DNA of 64,000 nt from Dipylidium caninum. Its lineage: Eukaryota; Platyhelminthes; Cestoda; Cyclophyllidea; Dipylidiidae. The stretch's first letter is position 1, and every line of letters begins with the position of its first letter. A program made the position numbers and the translations under genes. The notes beneath the pieces were generated by a model. It was given only the letters and a program-made list of their open reading frames with translations. It was not told where the DNA came from and made no database searches. Below, in pieces: positions 23,401 through 34,800 of this stretch. The stretch covers positions 62,001 to 126,000 of the forward strand of contig QEYB01001456.1 in the NCBI GenBank assembly GCA_017562135.1. The letters run 5' to 3'.

Positions 23401-26400
23401 GTTTCCGTCGAAAGTGGACAAGCGGTCCAGTGCCAGCGCGAAGTGCAGTCGCAAACTTGTGGCTAGATTTTGATAGTACAGATGTGAAAAACAGATTTCA
23501 AGGAGAAATATAATAACGTTTTCGTGTGTGGGCGGTTGTCCGGGTCTTTAATTAAACTTTCGCGAAAGACTTACGTGAAAATGATTCTAAATCAGTAGAA
23601 CTGGGTCCACTAGTCTCCAAATCCATTACTGTTCCTGCCTTTATTGAAGATATGGTTTTCAATGGCCTGTTCCAATGTAAGACGCGTAATCTGTCCTGCG
23701 CAAGTCTGTTTGGATAGTACATTGGGTTAAAAGTGCTTACCGAGCTCCCCTTCTAAGGTCATTGAATAGACAGTGTGTATAATTAGCATTATCTCCCAAT
23801 TGTAAGTTCCAAGCGCATGGAAGTCGATGAACCCGACTATTGTTAAAATAGAGAGCTGCATTCACAACGTCCTAAAATCAGAGAAAAGGTTGATGAAAGA
23901 TTTACCTCACATAAATTTCCACGACTACATGATGCATTTTATTCAAGTCTCGACAATTTTAGGCAGTGTTTCCAAATTACGGCAAAATTTCATAATAAAA
24001 TATCAGCAGTTATACACATTGGACCACAAATTTTAAAGCTAACGATGACTTGGGGAATGTTTAAGGCTAAGAAGAAGTCAGGTGAACGACTAAAGAGTAA
24101 AAAACAGTGGCTTATCTACGGCGAAAAGCCTTCACTTTAACAGACTACTCACTATAAATAGTGAAGAAACAATTAATTGAGATGCGTTTGAGGCAATATG
24201 CAAGAAAGATGGAGTACTTTACAATAATAACAGTATTATGAAACCAACCTGGTCAGCTAAGGATGTGTGGGACACATTTTTCAACAACTTTTGTGCTACG
24301 TATTTCCAATGTCGATTCCAGCCAACTTCTCGCATCTTTCGCAGATCCATTAGCATCAGCCCCGTATTATAGCCGCGATTCTAGATGATTACTCAATGGG
24401 CTCGTTATATCATCCACTGTCAGCAAGCTTAAACTTATATTGCATAAAACCGTGAAACTTTACCACTATAGGCTCTCCTTATTCCAGATAAGCAGGTAAT
24501 TTCATATGAATCTTAAACATTCAGCTTACCAGTGCGGGCCAAGAAGACGCTCCATGCTCCATCAGGTACCAGTCACTCTGATTTTCAACGAGGCCAATAA
24601 TCTCGAATCAAGAAATGTTTAAGAGGATCAGAACATTTTTAATCTATAGATACGTAGTAGTCTTCCTCAACTTAAAATTTGTAATCAAATACCGAGTCTG
24701 CATAACAGTGATACACTCAATATGACCCTAAAGGCATAAAATGAGAAGGTTCGGTCGGAAGACACAGTAATGATAAATACCTCATCTTCTTCGAAAGCGT
24801 CAGCCGAATTCCAGATGTTGAGGAGATTACCCTCTACTAAGGTATCCAGGTCCAAAAAAATTACCTCAAATGGGATAAAACAAAAACTTGGAAACATAAA
24901 CACATGTTAAACATGGCTCATTGTGCGCTTTTTATTAATGACTTTGCCTTGACTTTAAGAACTCACCCTTTTAATCTGATCAGGAAGTATTTCTGATATA
25001 ATCAGTTTCACAAGTCCATATTCACCCGAATAGTGTGTGTTGTCAATCCAGTTTACAAGACTCTAAATGACAAAAGTACGCTTTTTCTAATAAAGGATTA
25101 ATGAAATAGGGCCTACCAAGCATACTTTGCATTCCTAACGCAAAATAATTTTTTTTTACATGGACAAGCCACCAATTTGAAGATGGAAAAGTCAACACAC
25201 AGAAGTGTTATTGGTGGTTTATTAAAGATAAATTAGTTTGATTCCATAAATCGGTAACAGGGTTCTAGTTTCTGAAGATAGACGAAGTATTTTTAACGGA
25301 TTTACGGAATGTGGCTCTCGGGAAAAAATAAACCATTTTTAACAAAACCATAACTTCAAAGTAAGTAGTGCAATCGGTAACCAATTCAGTTGTCGGAAAA
25401 GTCCATGGAATTAAAATGCATACACGTTACCACATATTTGGCGATATTATAAAAGTAGACTTTGATTAGTCCCGAAATTCTCCAGGTTTTGAAGAGTACG
25501 GCGAGGCTCTTGCAAGCACTTGCACTACATATAATATGGAAACGGTAATCCGGTAGCACCTCATTGCACTGCCGCTCGAAAAGACGATGATAAAATATGC
25601 TTTTTACAAGTACTGGCACTTGTCGTAATGCGCTTCCTCCGCCAACAACCAGGGCTATGTCAATCACTGCCAACGGGGCATTTGTGTTGATATTGCCGTA
25701 CCTTTCATCCTGTAAGAAGGCAAAAACTACCTGCCTACGACGCTCCGCGTCCATTTATACGCCTCGTATGCACTCTAAGTAATGCCACACCTGTTGAAAT
25801 CGGATGGCGTTTCTATAAAACAACTTATTCATTAATAAAAGGGGGGTTGCATAAGTGCCAGATAATGTTGAGACAGCGTTTGTGAACAACTGAGGGTTCG
25901 GATCTGCGCCAAGGAAATACCAGATGTCGGATATTTAGCTAATCAAACATATTTAGGTAGTAAGATATTTCAGTTAAAAATAAACACGCCACCACATTGG
26001 TTTTTCAAGTTTCGGGAGATAAGTCAGAGGTTAAAATCCAAATGAAAATGGGAGTAAGACCGCCAACTCGAAAATATTATCAAGCAGCACTACCGACCAG
26101 ATATTTCTTCACCTATATTTACATGCAATTCTATCCTCTTTAATTAACCTAAACCAAAGGAATTATGACACCACAAAAAATTAATTGTCTTATACCGCGA
26201 AGTCTGCAAATAAAAAACGATTCGCATTAATCCGTCTTTATCGTAACAAGTGTCAGAAATTGTTAGCATGCGTAATTTTTATGAGAGCAGACAAACAAAA
26301 TATGGGAAATTATTTGATTTGAGAGAAGCAACATTTGTGAGGTTGAAGTGAGAGCTAGTGCTTTCAACAGAATATGGAAACAAATGAAGGAATGATCTAA

Positions 26401-26760
26401 TCTCCAGCCAATAATTATGCCTATCAATGTACTTGCAATTACTATCCATAGGGTCATCAGGAAGAGTTGACTTACTAGATTTCTCCTTGGAATTGGAGAT
26501 TCCATAATACATTGAGTAACAAAGGAGGCGCTGTGAATCCAAATAGCGACTGAGAAGACGCTTAATAAGATGCAAACAGCTGACACGAATATAACAACTG
26601 GAAACCGAATCAGACGTTTCCGAGGAAGAGCATGCTTTTGTCTTATTTGCCGTACAAAAACAAATGGCTGGATTCCCGTAAATCTACGAAATCGCATTTC
26701 ACTAAAGCCATGTAAGACTTTTTTCCATATGGATGCACGAAAAGGACGGCAAAAATTCAT
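20454..26760 (-). CDS. LARGE1/2: LARGE-type bifunctional xylosyl/glucuronyltransferase, complete, 14 exons
   Basis: LARGE is a Golgi type II enzyme that polymerises the xylose-glucuronate repeat (matriglycan) on dystroglycan. Exons: 26760-26476, 25709-25434, 25062-24967, 24864-24781, 24601-24530, 24380-24249, 23871-23741, 23690-23575, 23462-23374, 23090-22930, 22751-22589, 22511-22380, 21236-21036, 20723-20454. All phases agree and give 735 residues, close to human LARGE1 (756). Residues about 52-75 form the signal anchor. The first catalytic domain (GT8 type) shows VIFLDLD at 220-226, then LVENQSDWYL, NRGYNTG, SLADQD and LPCAWNLQL. The second (GT49 type) shows YPINALRN, a DFD motif at 560-562, IVPAFET, FVGFGWNK and HLPHAPS. 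Both DXD motifs are intact, so both activities are predicted. The start ATG has the membrane anchor right behind it. Confidence 0.95.
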
Positions 26761-26812
26761 CTTTCAAGCTGAAAAGGAGTAGGGATAGGTTATTTGCTCT
26801 GTGACATGGAAT

Positions 26813-26836
26813 CCTCCCCCCCGCCCCCCGCCTCCC
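26813..26836 (-). promoter_or_regulatory. G-rich tract 53-76 bp upstream of the LARGE start codon
   Basis: On the LARGE coding strand this is a run of G tracts of three to seven bases separated by one or two other bases. It fits a GC-box type binding site for Sp/KLF proteins or a potential G-quadruplex in the promoter or 5' UTR. It is the most GC-rich stretch I noticed outside coding sequence. Confidence 0.5.
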
Positions 26837-28164
26837 AAGAAGATAAGGAAGCTTTTATCGTCCGTACTGGCTGGCCGCGTTCATCAGGCATGCCAAGTAT
26901 GCCGAATCTTAGAGAAGAAACTAAGTGGGCAATAGTGAAGTGTAGAGAAAGCGTGCAGTAAGGTCAAGGTGATACGGTCGAAAGGGTACGCCACAATGGC
27001 AAAAAAACTAAAATCTGAAATTAAAGAAACTACACTACACCGTTTGGCAAAAAAGAATATTTAAAAAGCTAAATTATTTGTGCTCTGACGAGATAGCTAC
27101 AGCATACGCAAAAATAGCGCCTGAATACAAGGGGTCATAAGACACTGGGCTCCAATACAACTCTGCAAGTGTTGTTATAGAAACCAGAACTGTTTCTATT
27201 GTCAGGTTCTAAAGGCGAAAACCGTCTTTCTTTTTCCAAAATGAGACAGAACCAGAATGTAACGCAGATCTTCGCTGTTAACTTAAACGCAGACTTCGTA
27301 TTTACGTTTTAATGTATTTGAAAGCGGTAGGTTTAATGTTTACTCACAATAATCGAAGCAGCATGAAGTGTGATAAGGCTTCAGATAATAAGAGGCTCAT
27401 TTTTTCCGTCCTATAACCGCTAAGACTTTGAACTGTTATTAAACTATTGTTATTTTACTCTATATACTAGTTTATCCACATACGCCTTCAATATACAAGG
27501 GTCTTGCATGGTAGGCTTTACTCTATATTTTAGATTCCTTCAAAATAGCTACTTATATAAGCGTTCGCCTAAATGAATCGAGGCGCAGAAAAATACCAGC
27601 CTTCTTCACTGTTTAAATAATGCGTTAGGACATGTAATGATAAAATGACGTGGAAAGAGTTGATACAACAGGACACTGGTTTCCACACTAGGAGACTCTT
27701 CATTGCCAATTCAACGGAAATGACAACTACTTACTTCCATTCACAATTGTCTCACAAGTTCCCGGGTATTGCACATATATGTATATGCCTTCTTAGTCAC
27801 TTCTAGAGTGCTTTTATAAGACAGGTTTGGCTGGGAGGGTGGCAGCGATAGTCACAAGCACGCTCCCCTGGCCAATCAGTACTCACCGTCGGCCGTATTC
27901 ATACTATGGAGGAGAAAATGCATTAAAGATCTCACTCAGAAATTGCCGTCCCTAAGTTGCTGAACTTTGGCTTAAGCGACATTTTTTAATGTTGCGAGAT
28001 AATGGCCTCTTAATGGATATATGGCAAATGTGCTTCGCAAACTGGGTTCATACGCCACGAACCGCAAATTCTAAGATACTCTCGACTTACAAGTTCCCAA
28101 GTTGGTCAGTTCTAAATGCACTAGCAATTTAAATACATGAGAAAAAGGACTAAAACTATCAGAA
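26837..28164. other. Region upstream of LARGE without supported gene
   Basis: The sequence is AT-rich with only short frames on both strands. It should hold the LARGE promoter. I saw no repeat, RNA gene or conserved protein. Confidence 0.5.
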
Positions 28165-28422
28165 TCAGCCTAAGGCAACACACTTTACTATTGCATTTTT
28201 CGGCTTTCTATTAATTTTATCTAAGGGAGTAACTAAGATGATAATTGTGAAGCCAAGTAATATCAAAAAGCCGAGTTGAATTTTGCAGGGTCTGATAATC
28301 TCAAGAAGACAAAAAAATGTAAGAAAACCTTGAAAGTAACATTTGTGACCAAAAACTTGATATAACTGAATAATCAGGAGAATATCACAGCAAAGTAAAG
28401 ATTTCGAAACAATCCAAGACAA
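28165..28422 (-). CDS. Hydrophobic reading frame, possible membrane-protein exon, unrecognised
   Basis: The open frame encodes about 85 residues with two or three hydrophobic stretches (around residues 8-22, 30-40 and 48-66), ending in a basic Lys/Arg tail before the stop. Long hydrophobic frames arise by chance in AT-rich DNA, so this is weak evidence for coding. It could be the 3' exon of the gene represented by the helical exon at 29295-29881, which lies upstream on the same strand, but I found no splice pair joining them. I do not recognise the family. Confidence 0.25.
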   Translation of the reverse strand: MSWIVSKSLLCCDILLIIQLYQVFGHKCYFQGFLTFFCLLEIIRPCKIQLGFLILLGFTIIILVTPLDKINRKPKNAIVKCVALG

Positions 28423-29294
28423 TACATTTCCAAGTGACCAGGGCTTTTTGGATGAACGATATAATTTATATAATATGATTAATTTAACGGCATTGGTTAA
28501 TGTATTTAAGCATTTCCAAATTCAAGCAAACCGGCGCCACGTTAATGGACGCTTCATCAAAAGAAGACAGAGTGAGAGGGATAAAATTTAATAACTTGGA
28601 ATCAGGAGTCCTCACGGTAGCCTATATTTGTGAGTGCGTTGATCATTAATGCGTTTATTTTTTTTAGGCAAACTAAAATCGCAATAAACGCCCGTATCTG
28701 AGATCGTGCGGTGGGCACAAACGCTACTCAGAGCCTTAACTCAGCCTTGGCCGGAAACACAAGTGTTTTACGCACTACTTAGGTTGATCATAATCAAGAT
28801 AAGGGCATTTTACAGACCTAGCTAAAGCATGTTTATTAAAATGAGGTTTTGAACATAACCCAACAAAGCGTTATCCAATTCATAAAGAAATTATTACGAA
28901 TGTGAAAACGGTCCAAAACAATGCCAAACTGAAAAAAAACGGAACTAATGTTACTAAAAACGCCATTCTAGGTATAACTGCAGATCTTCATTTGTTTCTC
29001 AACGTCGGTACCCAAAAACTGATGGTTGCGTGGAAGATATCATATCTAGGTTGCGGAAAAATTGATCATGGCAAAACAGCTGGCTAGTCCGCTATGGTTT
29101 ATCCGCATCTCTACTAACGAATAAATAGTAGAATCGTGGCATTAAATTACTTGAATGGCAAGCGAGAGGGCTTGACAGCAGTGAAAAGAATAAACAATGA
29201 CGTCTTTCAAACATTAGTGGATAAGAACAACTTAAAAAATGGTACATCGGAAAGTGCGAATTGGTAAAAAGGAGAGTAATAATCGCCAAAAAAT

Positions 29295-29881
29295 TCACAA
29301 CTTCAGTTGGGTCAGCGTTGGATAGGCTTCCTCCGTCCACAGCGTCCAGGCCATCATCTTGCTAGGCAAGCACGAGGAAACTAATTCGAAGTTATGAGCC
29401 ACACCAGTGAAACCGATTTCGTTTATAACGCATGAATTGGCCCAGTATGAGATCAATTCAGCCTCATCCATAATACTCTCCGACATTTGCGTTAATATTT
29501 CACCAATTTTGCTAGAAGATAACAAATCAGTGCCTTCTTTCAGTGAGTCAGGTAATAATTCAAATAAACTAAGTATTTCTAGGGTCATCGAATGAAGAAC
29601 ATTTAGGCTCTCTGAAACTTGGTCTGCGTTATCAGCCATAGAATTTGCGAAACTTAAAGTGACTTGCGCAAGAACCGATTTATCGGCATAAGTGCTGAGT
29701 AGATTATTCGGAAGACTTCCGCCGGAAGTAAGGTAGCGATGACAAGCTTGGGTTTCTCGGCGACGGAGAGACGCCAAATTCGTAATAAGCCTGCGTATTT
29801 TAATGTAAACTTCATTCATAGTATCGAGGCACGAATCAATTTCTTCTAGAAGGCGCATTTCAATCATTCCCCACAGCAACA
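29295..29881 (-). CDS. Unidentified alpha-helical coding exon
   Basis: An acceptor-like site (TGTGTCTATAG) precedes an open frame of about 195 codons with strongly amphipathic helical composition: a basic first helix region (KIRRLITNLASLRRRE), a stretch with many Ser/Asn/Gln and regular Leu/Val spacing, then an acidic helix. There are few Gly and Pro and almost no low complexity, unlike random translation. It could be part of a coiled-coil or BAR-like protein, but no motif lets me name the family. No ATG-initiated upstream exon or 3' partner is clear, and the stop at its end may be intronic. Confidence 0.45.
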
Positions 29882-29891
29882 CTATAGACAC

Positions 29892-31897
29892 AAAGTAAAA
29901 GGAGAAAAAAGTTTAAAAAATGGTGGCGTTATGACGGAGCAGTTGGCAATGGAAAGTAAAAAGCAGAAAGTGAATATGCCAGCTATGACGCGCAAAAGCG
30001 TCCAAAAACTACATGATTAGGTGGGATTCGAGGAGAGAGTGCTTGGTGTAAAATTCTTGGCTATTTTAGTGATCCCAGATGAGGACAAGACATTACCTGA
30101 AACTGAGAGCAGAAACAAGTTGAACAGTCAGATGAATGAGAGCAATCAACATGCAGGATTATCTAAAAAAGGGGTCAATCACCAAATGGTTGGTTCACAG
30201 CTGGCCAACGCGCCTTGCGACCAACCCCGGGCAAGTCAGTTAAACCAATAGTTTTGGTTACAAAAAGGGTGATTGTAGGCCATATTTAGTGGATTTTAAC
30301 ACTCGTGAAAAACGGAAAATTTCTTCGGTTGAAGGCCGCACGGTAGGACAACTTCTGCGACATTAATAACATTATAAGTAAAGTGGCCCAAATAAATAGG
30401 AAAATAGGCAAAACAGGACAAGTATATTACACTCTTAGTGCGAATGGTGGCCAAGTTTCAGACAATGTCAACCCCCTTACCCTTGAGCAAAACTGTAATA
30501 GACATTGACAATTATGCCCTAGATCAACCTTGGTGTTGACATATTTCAAAGTCTGGCCTCTCAGGGCAAATGCTAATTGGTGTAAGCCTACAGTAACTCC
30601 AGATTTTACATAAACAAGAATACTATAGTTTTTCTTATGTGGTTTCGAAATCATAAAGGGCTACATTTTTTTCTCCTCAAGTCGAGAGGTGAATCACATG
30701 AATACTCAAACCACTTAACTTTCGCGTTTGGTGTACTCTACATTTGAATATATCGTTAGTTAATGACTTTCACTATATCCCACGGTGTCCACCCAACGCC
30801 TTTTAGATAAAACCTTCCTTCAAGAAGTAATATTGATTAGAGGTGTTGTAAGCACCACGTCTACACTGTGAATGATAAAAGATTCTACGGTCTGAAAAAA
30901 CACCTACGTCAACGTAGACGTAAAATAAAATCTCAATATTGCTTTTTTCTCTTACTAGATTTATGTATGAACAGGTTTTGAGGGATGTTAAGGGTCTTTC
31001 AAGAGAGTGAGGCACAAGATGTCTACGGCTACGTTACGAGGTTACAAAGTATTGTCAGACAAGAGTAAGAGGAAGTCGTCTGCATATCTCGTGATTGGGA
31101 TGCTGGCCGTGGGCTTGGTAAGAGCTGAAGCTCACCGAGCCTCTAAAACAGTGCCCTATTATAACAGAATCGCCCCCACTCAGACGGGATATAATTAAAT
31201 GATGGAGCGTTAGGGAGGTGCATTTTCATTGGGACATTATGAGCGCTGACCATAGTAAATCAACAACCTGATAACTACACACTTTTAGCTTGCTTTGGCC
31301 AAATGTTAAGGATTCGGCTTACGGTTGAGCAAAGAGTGCATTGGCCAGAAACATTTTAGTAAGTTAAATCAAGTCGATCAAAGGGAGCAACGATAAAAGA
31401 TTTAATTACCTCAAGAAAATTCATGAACAATTTTAGGACTTGTTTCCAAATACCTAACCATGATCATTGCCTTGTGATTCTGCATGACATAAAGCGTACC
31501 CTAGGTTAGGGGTTACAGAGTTTATATAAAATCCCCACTACAATATGACTTCATTACTCATTTACAACTTTAACGGAGTATATTTCACGGCATTATGAGA
31601 TTGCATCAGGCGGATTTAATACCACAGAATATAAGTTTAGTAACACCTGCTATTAAAAATAGATTCTGGAATACACAAGAGATACTAAGATTAAGCTTCA
31701 TGTTTCTACCCATTATATAAAATTCTGCCGTCTATGACCGGTTAATTATTGGTCCACGAGGCAGATTTATATTTTTTGTGTTTGATTCATTCGACTTAAA
31801 TGCATTTGGTGTCGCGCGGCGGTGAAGCTGATTGGACGGGTAATCACCGCTCTTGGTATGTAGTACTATTGTTCGGTCGGCATTGCTGCTATACATC
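29892..31897. other. Region upstream of CADPS
   Basis: Two kilobases without a supported gene. A TATA-like TATATAAAA lies at 31523-31531, about 370 bp before the CADPS start codon, and could belong to its promoter. Other frames are short and unrecognised. Confidence 0.45.
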
Positions 31898-34800
31898 ATG
31901 ATGCAAAGTTCATCTTCAAGCGACGACGATTATTCTGAGTTCGGGGAGCAGAATCTAAGCGGCAGGTGTGGATATAGCAGTGAACCACGAGGCCTGAAGA
32001 ACACCAGGTATATTATTTCTGCGCATATGTACCTTAATTGAAGAGTTTGGATCGTGTAGTGGGAAATGTAGCCTGTGGAATACTCTAAGGTGATAGTGTG
32101 CTTGTACAAACTACTTGCCATTATGTATTGCTCTTTTTCCAATGTTTGTTTCTTCTTAAAAATATGTCTGGACTTATTTATATCGGTGTATAAGTGCGCT
32201 TAGTACTAATTATGTTATACCTTGGCGTTTTGTTCTGTTGTTACACACTTAGTGTCGTAAGTACATTGAATTGACATGATAGCCCAATATCCCAAGCTCT
32301 ATTTGTTCATCTTTTTCGTCAATATTTAACTCCTAACGCGTTTGAATTGGCAGATCATTTTCTGTTCCCTTGAAAGTGCAAAAGGGAACATTTATTGCTT
32401 GATCCAGTTGTCATGATTTGACTCTTGAGATATGACTTGATATTCTTAGTTATTCTGCAGGCTCTTAATTTTTGGTTTTGTGCTTTATGTATACCTTTCG
32501 AAACCGAATACCGGTTTCCCTTGTCATTTTACTTGAACTTATGGCTTTTTTTATTCTCCAGACATGGAACATATACACGTATGCAGCATCTTGATGAAAC
32601 CGACTCAATGACAAGTGCGCATTCACGCAAAACAATAGCCTTTTCAAAAAATGACGAAAACGATTCTTTTGCTAGACATTCAGCCTTTGATTCTCAACAG
32701 TCTATTTCCCAACCCACGCCTTTAACTGTACGGACTTCTAGTCTCAAGGTTCATCGGTCAATGCCAGCACATTCTTCATCTTCAATTTATTCTTTCGCTG
32801 ATGAAAATAGGTTTCCTCAGGTCGCTACTCTTCGAACGCCCTTATTGTCTGCTGAAGATCGAAGTTCTTCCGAGAAAAGCAACCACTGGTCTTCCTCGGA
32901 ACTTTCTTCCATTCGTTCCTCCAGTGTTATTTCCGTCCCCATTACCAGTCACGATAAGACACGACCGTATCAAAGCTCTACTATTTTTGGGACCTCTTAT
33001 TCCGGCTCCGCTACGGGGGGCATGAGTCATGTCGGGGAACTTCAGAATAGCAAATTCTCTAGTCCCGCTGAGAGGAGGTTGATGGACGAAAACATTCCAA
33101 GTAGGAGTGAAACCTCCGGGACTTCCATTCCGTCACCTTCATCCGACTTGGTCAGCTCTGTTGATGGAAGTGAGGGTCTCCACAAACTCAGACTTCAATT
33201 GTAAGCCATCGTCAAACTCCTTTTCCACCATAATTGCGCTTAAATTTAGCTTCATGCGAATGTTTCCTTTTTTAAGTTAAATGTGCTTCGTTCGCCACAC
33301 TAAGTAATTTTTCCCCAAAACTATGCTCTAAGGAGTTAATTTACATCCGATTCACTAAGGATGATTAAAAGTATCGTTTTAAGTCTCAATGAACCTACAA
33401 TCTAATTTTAGTAACTAACAATCCTCCATCTCGTGTTCGATCCCGCCATGTGCGGCAATGTTCTGCGAAATAATTGATAGCTTTTTCAAGCCAGTAATTT
33501 TCGTGGTCTTTAAAGTGATATAATGGATTGTCCGCATATTTATTCCTTCCAGGTTATTGATATGATTTGTCTTGGGTCAGATTTATAATAATGCACTTCC
33601 TCGTGTCACATGATGTTAACCTTATTGAGGTAAGAAAACCTTAGGCTGGTTTGGTATTGGTTCTTTCATTACTGATAATTGCACTGGTTCACTTTCAGGA
33701 AAAGGAATAAGGAGAGTTAATTAACTTTTCAGTTTCTTATACTTTGTAATTTCTCGGCGATATCGTAATGAAAACTCTTAAATTCAAGATTGTTAAAGCT
33801 TTGAATGCCTTAATATAGGAACTTTGTTAATACTTACACGGAATGTGGAATTTCCTTTATCATACATTAGGAATGATGATTTCTCAATAAATTCAATTTT
33901 GTTTCAAGCACTATTCATTGCACTTCATTGTCTTAGCACATCACTCTAGGTATAGAGTTTTCGTCGTGTTTCGGTACAACTTTTCAGGTACTATTTTTGT
34001 CCTGAAAAACTATTTTATTGAGTTAAATGACATATCAAATCCGAGACACTGCTACTATCTTAATTCTTGAACTTATTGTTGAGCCTTAATTGCCTGCCAA
34101 CCCTTGCTATTAATAACAACCGTTTTGTTGCTTCCTCGTATATTTCTTGTCAACGGTTTCGTCCACCTTTTTCGCGTATCAAAGCTGGAGGAGACTGTAT
34201 CTTTTATCATAAACTAAATATACGGCATTTTTCCGCTATGCTTGTTATACATTGATAACAAATTTGGCAAAATACATATTCTATTATTGAATTTTTAGAT
34301 CTGACACTAGTGAAAGTGCTCAAAGATCCACTTTAAGTCAGTGCGATTTCCCTTTTACTGATATGCCGCTCAAGTATATTTACAAAAACTTCCTTTCGTG
34401 TTTTTACAAGAATATCTGATTTCATATAACGGTTTTATCACATATTAAAATGTTGTACTTGATGACAACCTGAATGATCTATGTAGCAAATAGCAGTACA
34501 ACGTTCCTCAATTACCCATGTACTGTTACAAATTTCATTATTCGAAACCTAGTGGTTTCAAACAGATGTATTGCGCATTGTAACACAACGTCTTACATCC
34601 TTTATATTACTTTAACAAGAAGCCGTTTTTTAATATTACATAAGATGTAGTCATCACATAGGTATTGTTGTTTTCTTTGATCAGGGGGAAGATAAGTACG
34701 AAGTGCCGAAGAGCCATGTTTTTTTATAGTTTTCACATTGTTACTTGCTAGAAGTCTATTCTATTTACGTCCGCCATCTTTAATGTTGGTTTTTGAAGCG

